Below, in pieces: positions 1 to 5,300 of a stretch of DNA of 5,300 nucleotides. The stretch is taken from positions 1-5,300 of the forward strand of contig JBDSEG010000311.1 of assembly GCA_039920165.1 (NCBI GenBank), read 5' to 3'. The notes below the pieces were generated by a model. It ran no database searches and was not told the DNA's origin. It saw nothing but the letters and a program-made list of their open reading frames with translations. Within the stretch, counting starts at the first letter, position 1. Every line of letters begins with the position of its first letter. The position numbers and the translations under genes are program-made. Source of the stretch: JBDSEG01 sp039920165 (GTDB lineage Bacteria; Pseudomonadota; Gammaproteobacteria; Burkholderiales; Burkholderiaceae_C).

Positions 1-56
1 GGAGGCGAATCCTGCGACTTGCGCTCGAAGGATTGGGGTAGTGCGACGTTCAATGA

Positions 57-90
57 GCAATGTCCGGTTTGACGCCGAGGCCGCGTCCGA
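57..90 (+). promoter_or_regulatory. Putative ECF-type promoter before the small membrane gene (copy 1)
   Basis: A 14-base box at 57-70 (GCAATGTCCGGTTT) is followed after 13 bases by CGTCCGA at 84-90. The same two boxes at exactly the same spacing recur at 1224-1257, with 13/14 and 7/7 bases identical but only 2 of 13 spacer bases matching. Taking TGTCCGG as the -35 region and CGTC (84-87) as the -10 region leaves 16 bases between them, the usual geometry for ECF sigma promoters, and CGTC is a known ECF -10 motif. Transcription would start near 94-98, giving a leader of about 50 bases before the ATG at 146. Recognition by the sigma factor encoded at 665-1219 is inference. Confidence 0.55.
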
Positions 91-145
91 GCAGGGGAGG
101 GGATATCGGGCGGTGCCACCGCCATCCTCCTCACCGAGGACCATC

Positions 146-349
146 ATGCAGACGTACGCTCCACCGACCGTCAAGGTTCGCGTCGCCTCAGCCCTGCTCG
201 CCGTGCTCGCCACCACCGCGGTGCTCCTCAGTCAGCTGGGGTTGGCGATGATGTCGCACGATGCCGACGTCGCAGAGGCCAAGGCCGCTGCCTCGGACGC
301 ACCCGGCGTCGTCGCACATCGCGGTGCGCGCTCCCTTCGACGCGGCTGA
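146..349 (+). CDS. Small single-span membrane or secreted protein, 67 aa, unknown function
   Basis: The reading frame is open upstream, but ATG 146 is the best start. It has GAGGA at 136-140 with a 5-base spacer, and it places a short positive N-terminus (K10, R12) directly before a hydrophobic stretch at residues 13-36. The protein is therefore either a signal-anchored inner-membrane protein or an exported peptide with possible cleavage after the GLA at 32-34. The remaining 30 or so residues are Ala-rich with a charged, Arg-rich end. I recognise no domain. It lies downstream of the promoter-like element at 57-90 and 13 bases before the next small membrane ORF, and both precede the sigma gene in the same direction. 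It may thus be a co-transcribed accessory of the sigma/kinase module. The start and hydrophobic segment are seen; the link to the module is inferred. Confidence 0.6.
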   Translation: MQTYAPPTVKVRVASALLAVLATTAVLLSQLGLAMMSHDADVAEAKAAASDAPGVVAHRGARSLRRG

Positions 350-362
350 GCCGGCTTCCACC

Positions 363-839
363 ATGTTCCCCCTTATTGCTTTCGGCTGGTGCGCCGCCGG
401 CCTGACGCTGCTGACCCTGGCCTGCAGAGACGCTCGCAGTCTGCGGACAGTGGCCATCCTCGCCAACCTGGCCTTCATTGCGCACGGCCTGGTGTTCGGC
501 GTGTTGCCAGTCCTGGCACTGCACGCCATCATGCTGCTGGTGAACACGGCCCGCTTGGTTGCCGCCTGGCGCCAGCATCCCGATTCGACGCCTGCCGGAA
601 CCGGGGTTGCGGTGCGGCAAGGTCAGCCCCGGAACGTAGCCTCATCAAAAGGAACACCGCAGCGATGGACAGCCTCACGGTGCTTATCCAGAAGGCCCAG
701 ACCGGCGACACGGGCTCTCGCGACCAGCTCTTCGAGGCGGCCTACGGCGAGTTGCGCAAGCTCGCTCGCGCTCGGCTTCGTGACGGCGGACGCAACACCT
801 TTCTCGACACAACGGCGCTGGTCCACGAGTCCTACCTGA
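363..839 (+). CDS. Small YgjV-like integral membrane protein; 3' part overlaps the sigma gene
   Basis: ATG 363 starts a frame whose first 70 or so residues look genuinely coding. There are three hydrophobic segments (about 4-20, 27-44 and 46-68), with Arg/Asp between the first two and NTAR at 61-64 after the third. The pattern R-x-VAILANLAFIAHG...LPVLALHAIMLLVN resembles the short three-helix unit of YgjV-type inner-membrane proteins; this is recognition from memory, moderate at best. No good Shine-Dalgarno is seen, so translation may be coupled to the gene ending at 349. From about residue 73 (after position 579) the sequence turns Arg/Ser/Thr-rich, and from 665 it is simply the sigma gene read in another frame, stopping at 837-839. 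The real protein is probably about 70-100 residues. The missing early stop could reflect a genuine long overlap (175 bases), a small frameshift, or a sequencing error. A shift to the frame that ends with TAG at 637-639 would give a normal gene end. Confidence 0.5.
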   Translation: MFPLIAFGWCAAGLTLLTLACRDARSLRTVAILANLAFIAHGLVFGVLPVLALHAIMLLVNTARLVAAWRQHPDSTPAGTGVAVRQGQPRNVASSKGTPQRWTASRCLSRRPRPATRALATSSSRRPTASCASSLALGFVTADATPFSTQRRWSTSPT

Positions 840-1219
840 AGTTCCTGCGCAGCGGCGAACTGCGCGCCGAGGACCGACGCGCGTTCTTCGCCTACTCATC
901 GCGAATCATGCGCTCGGTCATCATCGACGCCGTGCGGGAGCGCCAGGCAGAGCGCCGCGGCGGCGACCTGGTCGAAGTGACGTTGAACACCCAGATCGCC
1001 GCGGGCGGGCCGGCCGGCGAAGACGAGGTGCTGAAGATTCACGAGGCCCTCGCGGCGCTGGAGCAAACGGAGCCGCGGCTGGCCAAGGTTGTCGAAATGC
1101 GCTACTTCGGTGGCTATACCGAGCTTGAGATCGCCGATGCGCTGGAGCTTACCGAACGCACCGTGCGGCGAGACTGGGACAAGGCGCGGATGTTGTTGCT
1201 GGCGATGCTGAAGAGCTGA
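665..1219 (+). CDS. ECF sigma factor of the kinase-linked type, 184 aa
   Basis: This is an RNA polymerase sigma subunit of the extracytoplasmic-function class with only regions 2 and 4. Region 2 spans about residues 8-95, including RAFFAYSSRIMRSVIIDAVRER at about 72-93 (regions 2.3-2.4). Region 4 spans about 125-182, with the helix-turn-helix near YFGGYTELEIADALELTERT. The TALVHESYLKF motif and the length fit the TIGR02999/ECF43-like proteins, which commonly sit beside Ser/Thr kinases. ATG 665 is chosen because it opens directly into conserved region 2 and has AAAAGGA at 647-653. The frame is open upstream without coding character. Region 2.2 reads DTTALVHE where typical ECF factors read D-A-E-D-LVQE, so acidic residues are replaced by T49 and T50. 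In Vibrio EcfP and its relatives a threonine here is phosphorylated by the partner kinase to permit core polymerase binding. No anti-sigma gene is visible. The cognate kinase follows 67 bases later. Confidence 0.92.
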   Translation: MDSLTVLIQKAQTGDTGSRDQLFEAAYGELRKLARARLRDGGRNTFLDTTALVHESYLKFLRSGELRAEDRRAFFAYSSRIMRSVIIDAVRERQAERRGGDLVEVTLNTQIAAGGPAGEDEVLKIHEALAALEQTEPRLAKVVEMRYFGGYTELEIADALELTERTVRRDWDKARMLLLAMLKS

Positions 1220-1223
1220 CGGG

Positions 1224-1257
1224 GCAACGTCCGGTTTCGGCGCGGCAGTTCGTCCGA
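1224..1257 (+). promoter_or_regulatory. Putative ECF-type promoter before the kinase gene (copy 2)
   Basis: GCAACGTCCGGTTT at 1224-1237, then 13 bases, then CGTCCGA at 1251-1257. It matches the element at 57-90 in both boxes and in spacing, while the spacer sequence differs, so this is not a simple recent duplication. It fills the gap between the sigma stop (1217-1219) and the kinase start. With CGTC at 1251-1254 as the -10 box, transcription would begin near 1261-1265. That leaves a short leader carrying AGGA (1277-1280) before ATG 1287. The kinase would then have its own sigma-dependent promoter besides any read-through from upstream. Confidence 0.58.
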
Positions 1258-1286
1258 TCCACTGAACGCTGGCTTTAGGACCCCTC

Positions 1287-4247
1287 ATGCCCATCACCGC
1301 CAACGACCTTGCCGCTCTCGGCCGTCTGCTCGACCAGGCGATGGAACTCGCCTCGGGTGAGCGCGAGGAGTGGTTCAAGGCGCTGTCCAAAGACGATCGG
1401 CACCTCGCACCGATGCTGCGCGAGATGCTGGCCGAGCGAGACACCGCCCGCACATCCGGCTTTCTGTCGTCGATGCCAGCGTTACCCCCGCGCGATGTTA
1501 ACGAGGACTTCGCCACGGCAGGTGAACTCATCGGGCCCTACCGGCTGATTCGCGAGATCGGCCGCGGTGGCATGGGGACAGTCTGGCTCGCAGACCGTGC
1601 AGACGGCACTTTCAAGCGTCAAGTGGCGCTCAAGCTACCCAGGTTGGCTTGGGGTGCCGGGCTCGCCGAGCGGATGTCGCGTGAGCGCGAGATCGGCGCG
1701 CTGCTGGAGCATCCGAGCATCGCAAGACTCTACGACGCGGGAGTGGACGGTCGAGGTCGACCGTTTCTGGCGCTCGAGTACATCGATGGTGTTCAGATCG
1801 ACGTGTGGTGCAAGGAGAAGACCCCGTCGATACGCGATTGTCTAAAGCTTATTGTGCAAATCGCCCGCGCAGTCTCCTACGCCCACGGTCGGCTCGTCGT
1901 GCATCGAGATCTGAAGCCCTCCAACGTCCTTGTTACCGCCGACGGACAGATCCACTTGCTGGACTTCGGAATCGCAAAACTGTTGAACGAAGCGGCGTCT
2001 GATGGGGACGGCTTGACCCGTGATCAAGGACGAGTTCTGACTCCGCACTATGCGTCGCCGGAGCAGCTGAGGGGTGAGGCCATCACCGTGCAATCCGATG
2101 TCTACAGCATGGGCGTACTTGCGTACGAACTGTTGACGGGTTGCACGCCCTACCGGCCGAAGCGCAGCACGCTCGGTGCGCTCGAGGAGGAGATTCTGGA
2201 AGGAGAGCCGGCTCGCGCGAGTAGTCGGTCATCGCATCTAACGACGGCGAAGGCCTTGCGTGGGGAGATCGATTCGATCCTCGCCAAAGCGCTGCGGCGC
2301 GAGCCGAGCGAGCGCTACGCCACGGCCGATGCCTTTGCTTCCGACATCGAGCGCCATCTGAGCGGTGAACGCGTTCTTGCTCAGCCCGACAGCCTCGCCT
2401 ATCGGTGGTCAAAGGTGCTGCTCCGCCATCGGGTGGCATTCGCGGCGACTGGCGCAGTGCTCGTCGCCGTGATCGCCGGCAGTGCCGTGTCGATGGTTCA
2501 GGCGCGTAGGGCGAACGAGGCGGCCGAGCGGGCGCAGGTCGTCAAGGAATTCGTCGTCGACGTGCTGAAGGTGAATTCCCCTTCGGGTCGGGCCGATGCC
2601 GACATGCGCCAGCTCCCGGCCGAAGTCGTCATTGAGCGCGGCGCCGCGTTGATCGACGACAGATTCTCAGGCCAGCCCGCACTGCGCGCTGAGTTGTACG
2701 GCGTAGTCGGACGCGTCTTTCTCGACATGGGCGCAGCCCAGCAAGCCGCCCACTACGCAAAGAAGCAGGTCGATCTCCTGGCGACCGTCAACGGGTCAGC
2801 GGGCACCGCGGTGGCTGATGCACATCTTCTGATGGCTCGTGCGTTGCTAATGCAGCGGCGGCTCGACGCCGCCGAAGTAGCATCTCGGCGCGCGCTGCAG
2901 CTCTCCGAGCCCTACCCCGACCGTCGCACAAACGCGCAGCTCGTGTTGGCCGAAGTGCTGCGGGCAGAGGGTGGCAAGGACGACGAGGTCCGGCGATGGT
3001 TGGCATTGATCGGCGCCGAATCGAAACCCGGCATGCCGCCGACGGCGCTCAGCGCGCGCGCCAAGCTCGTTCGCGCCGGAATGCTCGATGCTGGAAACCG
3101 ATTTGACGCAGCATTACCCCTCTCGCAATCGGCCATCGAAGACGCGCTGGTGGCGGAAGGCCCCCTGTCACAGACCGCAATCGAGATCCGCATTTGGCTC
3201 GCGAACAGACTGCTCTGGTACGGCCGATACGACGAATCGATCGCTCCTCGGGAGTCTGCATTGAAGGCGCTGCGCGCTTCTGGACTCGCCGGGGAAATGC
3301 GCGCCGCGCTGCTCGAGTCGGCGGCGGCGCGTGGCATGGTCAACGCGGGCATGATCGCCTTTCCGACTGCCGTCGCCAAGGTCGAGCAAGACATCGCTTT
3401 CGTGCGCTCGAAAGGCGAACTCGCGCCCGAACGAATCCTCCCACATATCGAGTTGAATCTTGCCGCGATCTATCTGTACGCAGGCGACTATATGTCGGTC
3501 GATTCGCTGGTCACGCGCGTGGTTCCCGTCGTGCGCCGGCTGGACGCGGGCAGCAAAGACGACCTCATGCTCTACGACTTCGTGGAGGGCTTCATGAGCA
3601 TGAACATGGGCCGCAATGCGGAGGCTGACCTGCCCTTGCGGGAGGTGCTGACGCTCGCCGCGGCCGCCGGCACGGCGCTGCGGCCATCGGCGTCGTACGA
3701 CTACGGAAACGTCGCAATGAACTTGGCCATACAAGGGCGCTTCGCAGAAGCGAAGGACTTCTTGGCCAAGGCGCCTGTCTTCGGCGACGATCGCAACATC
3801 GGCCCGAGTTTCACGAGCGCAAACCGACACGTTCAGTTGCTGAAAGCGATGGTGGCCCTCTACGAGAATGAGCCCGGAAACGCGCTGGCGCTCATGCCAG
3901 AGCCGGCGCCAGACTCGCACACATATGTCGATTTCAAGGCGATCACGGTCCGGGGTGAGATCCTGTGCGCGCTCGGGCAACGCGCCGAAGGGCTACGGTT
4001 GCTCCGGGAGGCTTTGCAGATTCAAGCGCAAGTTCCCGTCTTTCAGAATCGGTACTTCGCGCACGACCCCAACTTGTTCAGGTTGCGCGCAGTGACCGGG
4101 CTATGCGCACTCGCGGCCGGGCGCCACAAGGAGGCCAGCGAACTCGGGCGGCTCGCTCGCGTATCGGTCGCGATGCAGCCGAGCGTCAGCCGATTCTTCA
4201 CCGAACCGTCATACCGGCTTGATGCGATGCTTCAGGCGCTTCGATAA
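1287..4247 (+). CDS. Transmembrane Ser/Thr protein kinase with C-terminal TPR-like sensor region, 986 aa
   Basis: This is a Hanks-type (PknB-like) protein kinase. A helical N-terminal segment (1-80) precedes the catalytic domain (about 85-358). All key elements are present: glycine loop IGRGGMGTV (91-99), lysine K116 in VALK, helix-C glutamate E133, catalytic HRDLKPSN (206-213) with D208 and N213, DFG (226-228), and the P+1 segment TPHYASPEQ (252-260) in place of APE. The kinase should therefore be active and of the RD type; T244 and T252 are candidate activation-loop sites. A basic stretch (RWSKVLLRHR, 373-382) leads into one membrane span (about 383-404), so residues from about 406 should be periplasmic. 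That part begins with a charged helix and continues as degenerate TPR-like helical pairs, clearest at about 513-541, 628-666, 720-750, 802-828, 885-912 and 930-958. ATG 1287 has AGGA 6 bases upstream. The likely substrate is the sigma factor encoded just before. The ligand is unknown. Confidence 0.93.
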   Translation: MPITANDLAALGRLLDQAMELASGEREEWFKALSKDDRHLAPMLREMLAERDTARTSGFLSSMPALPPRDVNEDFATAGELIGPYRLIREIGRGGMGTVWLADRADGTFKRQVALKLPRLAWGAGLAERMSREREIGALLEHPSIARLYDAGVDGRGRPFLALEYIDGVQIDVWCKEKTPSIRDCLKLIVQIARAVSYAHGRLVVHRDLKPSNVLVTADGQIHLLDFGIAKLLNEAASDGDGLTRDQGRVLTPHYASPEQLRGEAITVQSDVYSMGVLAYELLTGCTPYRPKRSTLGALEEEILEGEPARASSRSSHLTTAKALRGEIDSILAKALRREPSERYATADAFASDIERHLSGERVLAQPDSLAYRWSKVLLRHRVAFAATGAVLVAVIAGSAVSMVQARRANEAAERAQVVKEFVVDVLKVNSPSGRADADMRQLPAEVVIERGAALIDDRFSGQPALRAELYGVVGRVFLDMGAAQQAAHYAKKQVDLLATVNGSAGTAVADAHLLMARALLMQRRLDAAEVASRRALQLSEPYPDRRTNAQLVLAEVLRAEGGKDDEVRRWLALIGAESKPGMPPTALSARAKLVRAGMLDAGNRFDAALPLSQSAIEDALVAEGPLSQTAIEIRIWLANRLLWYGRYDESIAPRESALKALRASGLAGEMRAALLESAAARGMVNAGMIAFPTAVAKVEQDIAFVRSKGELAPERILPHIELNLAAIYLYAGDYMSVDSLVTRVVPVVRRLDAGSKDDLMLYDFVEGFMSMNMGRNAEADLPLREVLTLAAAAGTALRPSASYDYGNVAMNLAIQGRFAEAKDFLAKAPVFGDDRNIGPSFTSANRHVQLLKAMVALYENEPGNALALMPEPAPDSHTYVDFKAITVRGEILCALGQRAEGLRLLREALQIQAQVPVFQNRYFAHDPNLFRLRAVTGLCALAAGRHKEASELGRLARVSVAMQPSVSRFFTEPSYRLDAMLQALR

Positions 4248-4288
4248 GAGGCCCGCCGACAAGCTGACTCTCGCCGCCGGCTGCTTCT

Positions 4289-4306
4289 GGCCGGGAGCGC
4301 TCGGCC
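4289..4306. terminator. GC-rich hairpin after the kinase gene, possible weak bidirectional terminator
   Basis: GGCCGGG-AGCG-CTCGGCC forms a 7-bp stem (one G-T wobble) with a four-base loop, 42 bases after the kinase stop in the gap between convergent genes. No T-run follows on either strand, so it is not a standard intrinsic terminator. It could still pause polymerase or protect a 3' end. Confidence 0.3.
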
Positions 4307-4388
4307 CGCGCAGCAGCATCGACCTTCAGCAATGCAGACGTCGCCGACCTATCGAAAGTCGACTTCGAGCGTGTCCCAAGTTCGCAGC

Positions 4389-4406
4389 CGCCGGCGATCT
4401 CCGGCG
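4389..4406. terminator. GC-rich hairpin after the TRAP permease gene, possible weak terminator
   Basis: CGCCGG-CGATCT-CCGGCG is a perfect 6-bp inverted repeat with a six-base loop, about 30 bases past the minus-strand dctM stop. It has no T-run, and hairpins of this size occur by chance in DNA this GC-rich. Its position between convergent genes is the main argument for it. Confidence 0.25.
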
Positions 4407-4436
4407 ACCGCGCGCTGCACGTCGGGTGGACTCGGA

Positions 4437-5300
4437 TCACCGCCGCATCTGCGCCGGCAGCCAGGTCGCGATGCCCGGCACGAGGTAGATCAGCCCGACC
4501 GCGATCACCATCAGCACGAAGAACGGCAGCGTCGCGCGTGCGATCCAGCCGATGTCGCGCCCGGTCATGCCCTGCAGCACGAACAGGTTGAAGCCGACCG
4601 GTGGCGTGATCTGCGCCATCTCGACGACGAGGACGACGAAGATGCCGAACCACAGCAGGTCGATGCCCGCGGCCTGCACCGTCGGCAGGATCACGCCCAT
4701 CGTCAGCACGACGATCGAGATGCCGTCGAGGAAGCAGCCGAGCACGATGTAGAACAGCATCAACGCCAGCAGCAGCTGCAGCCGCGTCAGGCCGAGCGTG
4801 GCGATCCATTCGGCCAGGTGCCGCGGCAGGCCGATGTAGCCCATCGACAAGGTCAGAAAGGCCGCGCCCGCGAGGATCAGCGCGATCATGCAGTACAGCC
4901 GCGTGCCGCCCAACAGCGAGTCGCGAAAAGTCTGCCACGTCAGCGAGCCCTGCGCGGCGGAGATCACGAGCGCGCCGACGACGCCCAGCGCCGCCGCCTC
5001 GGTCGCGGTGGCGATGCCGCCGTAGATGCTGCCGAGCACGGAGCCGATCAGGACCACCACCGGAATCAGGTGGCGCGACTCGCGCAGCTTGTGCGCCAGC
5101 CCGGGCGTGTCGTCGCGCGGCGGCACGCGGCCGGGGTGCAGCAGGGACCAGCCGGCGAGGTAGCCCGAGAACAGCAGCGCCAGCAGCAGGCCCGGCAGCA
5201 CGCCGGCGACGAACAGCTGCGCGATCGAGACCTCGGCGCTGATGCCGTAGACGATCATGATGATGCTCGGCGGGATCAGCAGGCCCAGCGTGCCGGCTCC
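4437..5300 (-). CDS. dctM: TRAP transporter large permease subunit (DctM family), 5' end beyond window
   Basis: This is the C-terminal 287 residues of the large membrane subunit of a tripartite ATP-independent periplasmic transporter, a sodium- or proton-driven importer that works with a small DctQ subunit and a DctP binding protein, often for organic acids. The frame stays open through the window edge and reads GAGTLGLLIPPSIIM before the first internal Met, a hallmark of DctM, so the apparent start at 5258 is not real. Further family motifs are GGIATATEAAALGVVGAL, GCFLDGISIVVLT and MAQITPPVGFNLFV, set among about six to eight hydrophobic segments. It ends with QMRR and TGA (4437-4439). Full DctM proteins have about 425-440 residues, so some 140-150 are missing here. 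The substrate cannot be inferred. Codon third positions are almost all G or C, unlike the kinase gene. It converges on the kinase gene and is probably unrelated to it. Confidence 0.93.
   Translation of the reverse strand, partial: GAGTLGLLIPPSIIMIVYGISAEVSIAQLFVAGVLPGLLLALLFSGYLAGWSLLHPGRVPPRDDTPGLAHKLRESRHLIPVVVLIGSVLGSIYGGIATATEAAALGVVGALVISAAQGSLTWQTFRDSLLGGTRLYCMIALILAGAAFLTLSMGYIGLPRHLAEWIATLGLTRLQLLLALMLFYIVLGCFLDGISIVVLTMGVILPTVQAAGIDLLWFGIFVVLVVEMAQITPPVGFNLFVLQGMTGRDIGWIARATLPFFVLMVIAVGLIYLVPGIATWLPAQMRR

Noticed and set aside
69..107. Possible sigma-70 promoter: TTGACG (69-74) with GATATC (102-107)
   Set aside because: The spacing is 27 bases, far beyond the 16-18 needed, and there is no good -10 box at the right distance.
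41..145. N-terminal extension of the first small gene from ATG 41 or ATG 56
   Set aside because: The extension would cover the promoter-like element, lacks coding character, and ATG 146 has a clear Shine-Dalgarno and sits just before the hydrophobic segment.
389..664. N-terminal extension of the sigma gene frame upstream of ATG 665
   Set aside because: The extra residues are Arg-rich, have no sigma homology, and overlap the hydrophobic YgjV-like frame. ATG 665 opens directly into region 2 with a nearby ribosome-binding site.
3168..3980. Long minus-strand ORF of 270 codons inside the kinase gene
   Set aside because: It lies wholly antisense to the TPR-like coding region, has no recognisable motif, and the kinase frame is continuous and well supported.
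4261..4290. Reading KLTLAAGCFW in one + frame after the kinase gene, reminiscent of the MsrA (methionine sulfoxide reductase) active-site motif
   Set aside because: The match is about ten residues only. The following residues (PGALGPRSS...) do not continue like MsrA, and there is no suitable start or matching downstream sequence. Most likely chance.
4198..4938. Long minus-strand ORF of 246 codons overlapping the permease gene
   Set aside because: It is Arg/Asp/Ala-rich out-of-frame sequence opposite and across dctM, which has clear family motifs in another frame; it is a by-product of high GC content.

Overview
The window is high-GC bacterial DNA with Gram-negative character, most likely from a proteobacterium (Burkholderiales- or Xanthomonadales-like). 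This rests on GC-rich codon use, a TRAP-type DctM permease, and a small ECF sigma factor beside a Ser/Thr kinase with a TPR-like tail. The exact taxon cannot be read from the sequence.

Layout. Positions 1-145 are non-coding as far as I can see and hold a promoter-like bipartite element (57-90). A small single-span membrane protein gene follows (146-349), then a small three-helix membrane ORF resembling YgjV-type proteins (363-839). The 3' part of that ORF overlaps the next gene in another frame. An ECF sigma factor of the type found with kinases lies at 665-1219. A 67-bp gap carries a second copy of the bipartite element (1224-1257). It is followed by a 986-residue membrane Ser/Thr protein kinase (1287-4247) with a cytoplasmic catalytic domain, one membrane span and a long helical-repeat region predicted to be periplasmic. 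A 189-bp convergent gap (4248-4436) contains two GC-rich hairpins. The window ends in the C-terminal two thirds of a TRAP transporter large permease on the minus strand (4437-5300, 5' end outside the window).

How it may work. The sigma factor and kinase look like a one-input transcriptional switch. A signal sensed by the periplasmic repeats of the kinase would be passed by phosphorylation to the sigma factor, whose region 2.2 has two threonines where ordinary ECF factors have acidic residues. No anti-sigma gene is visible. The most striking observation is that the same 14+7-base bipartite element, with an identical 13-base unconserved spacer, stands before the first small gene and before the kinase gene. 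It has the geometry of an ECF promoter with a CGTC -10 box. I infer an autoregulatory loop in which the sigma factor transcribes its own operon, including the two small membrane proteins, and its kinase. The TRAP permease is probably an unrelated neighbour.
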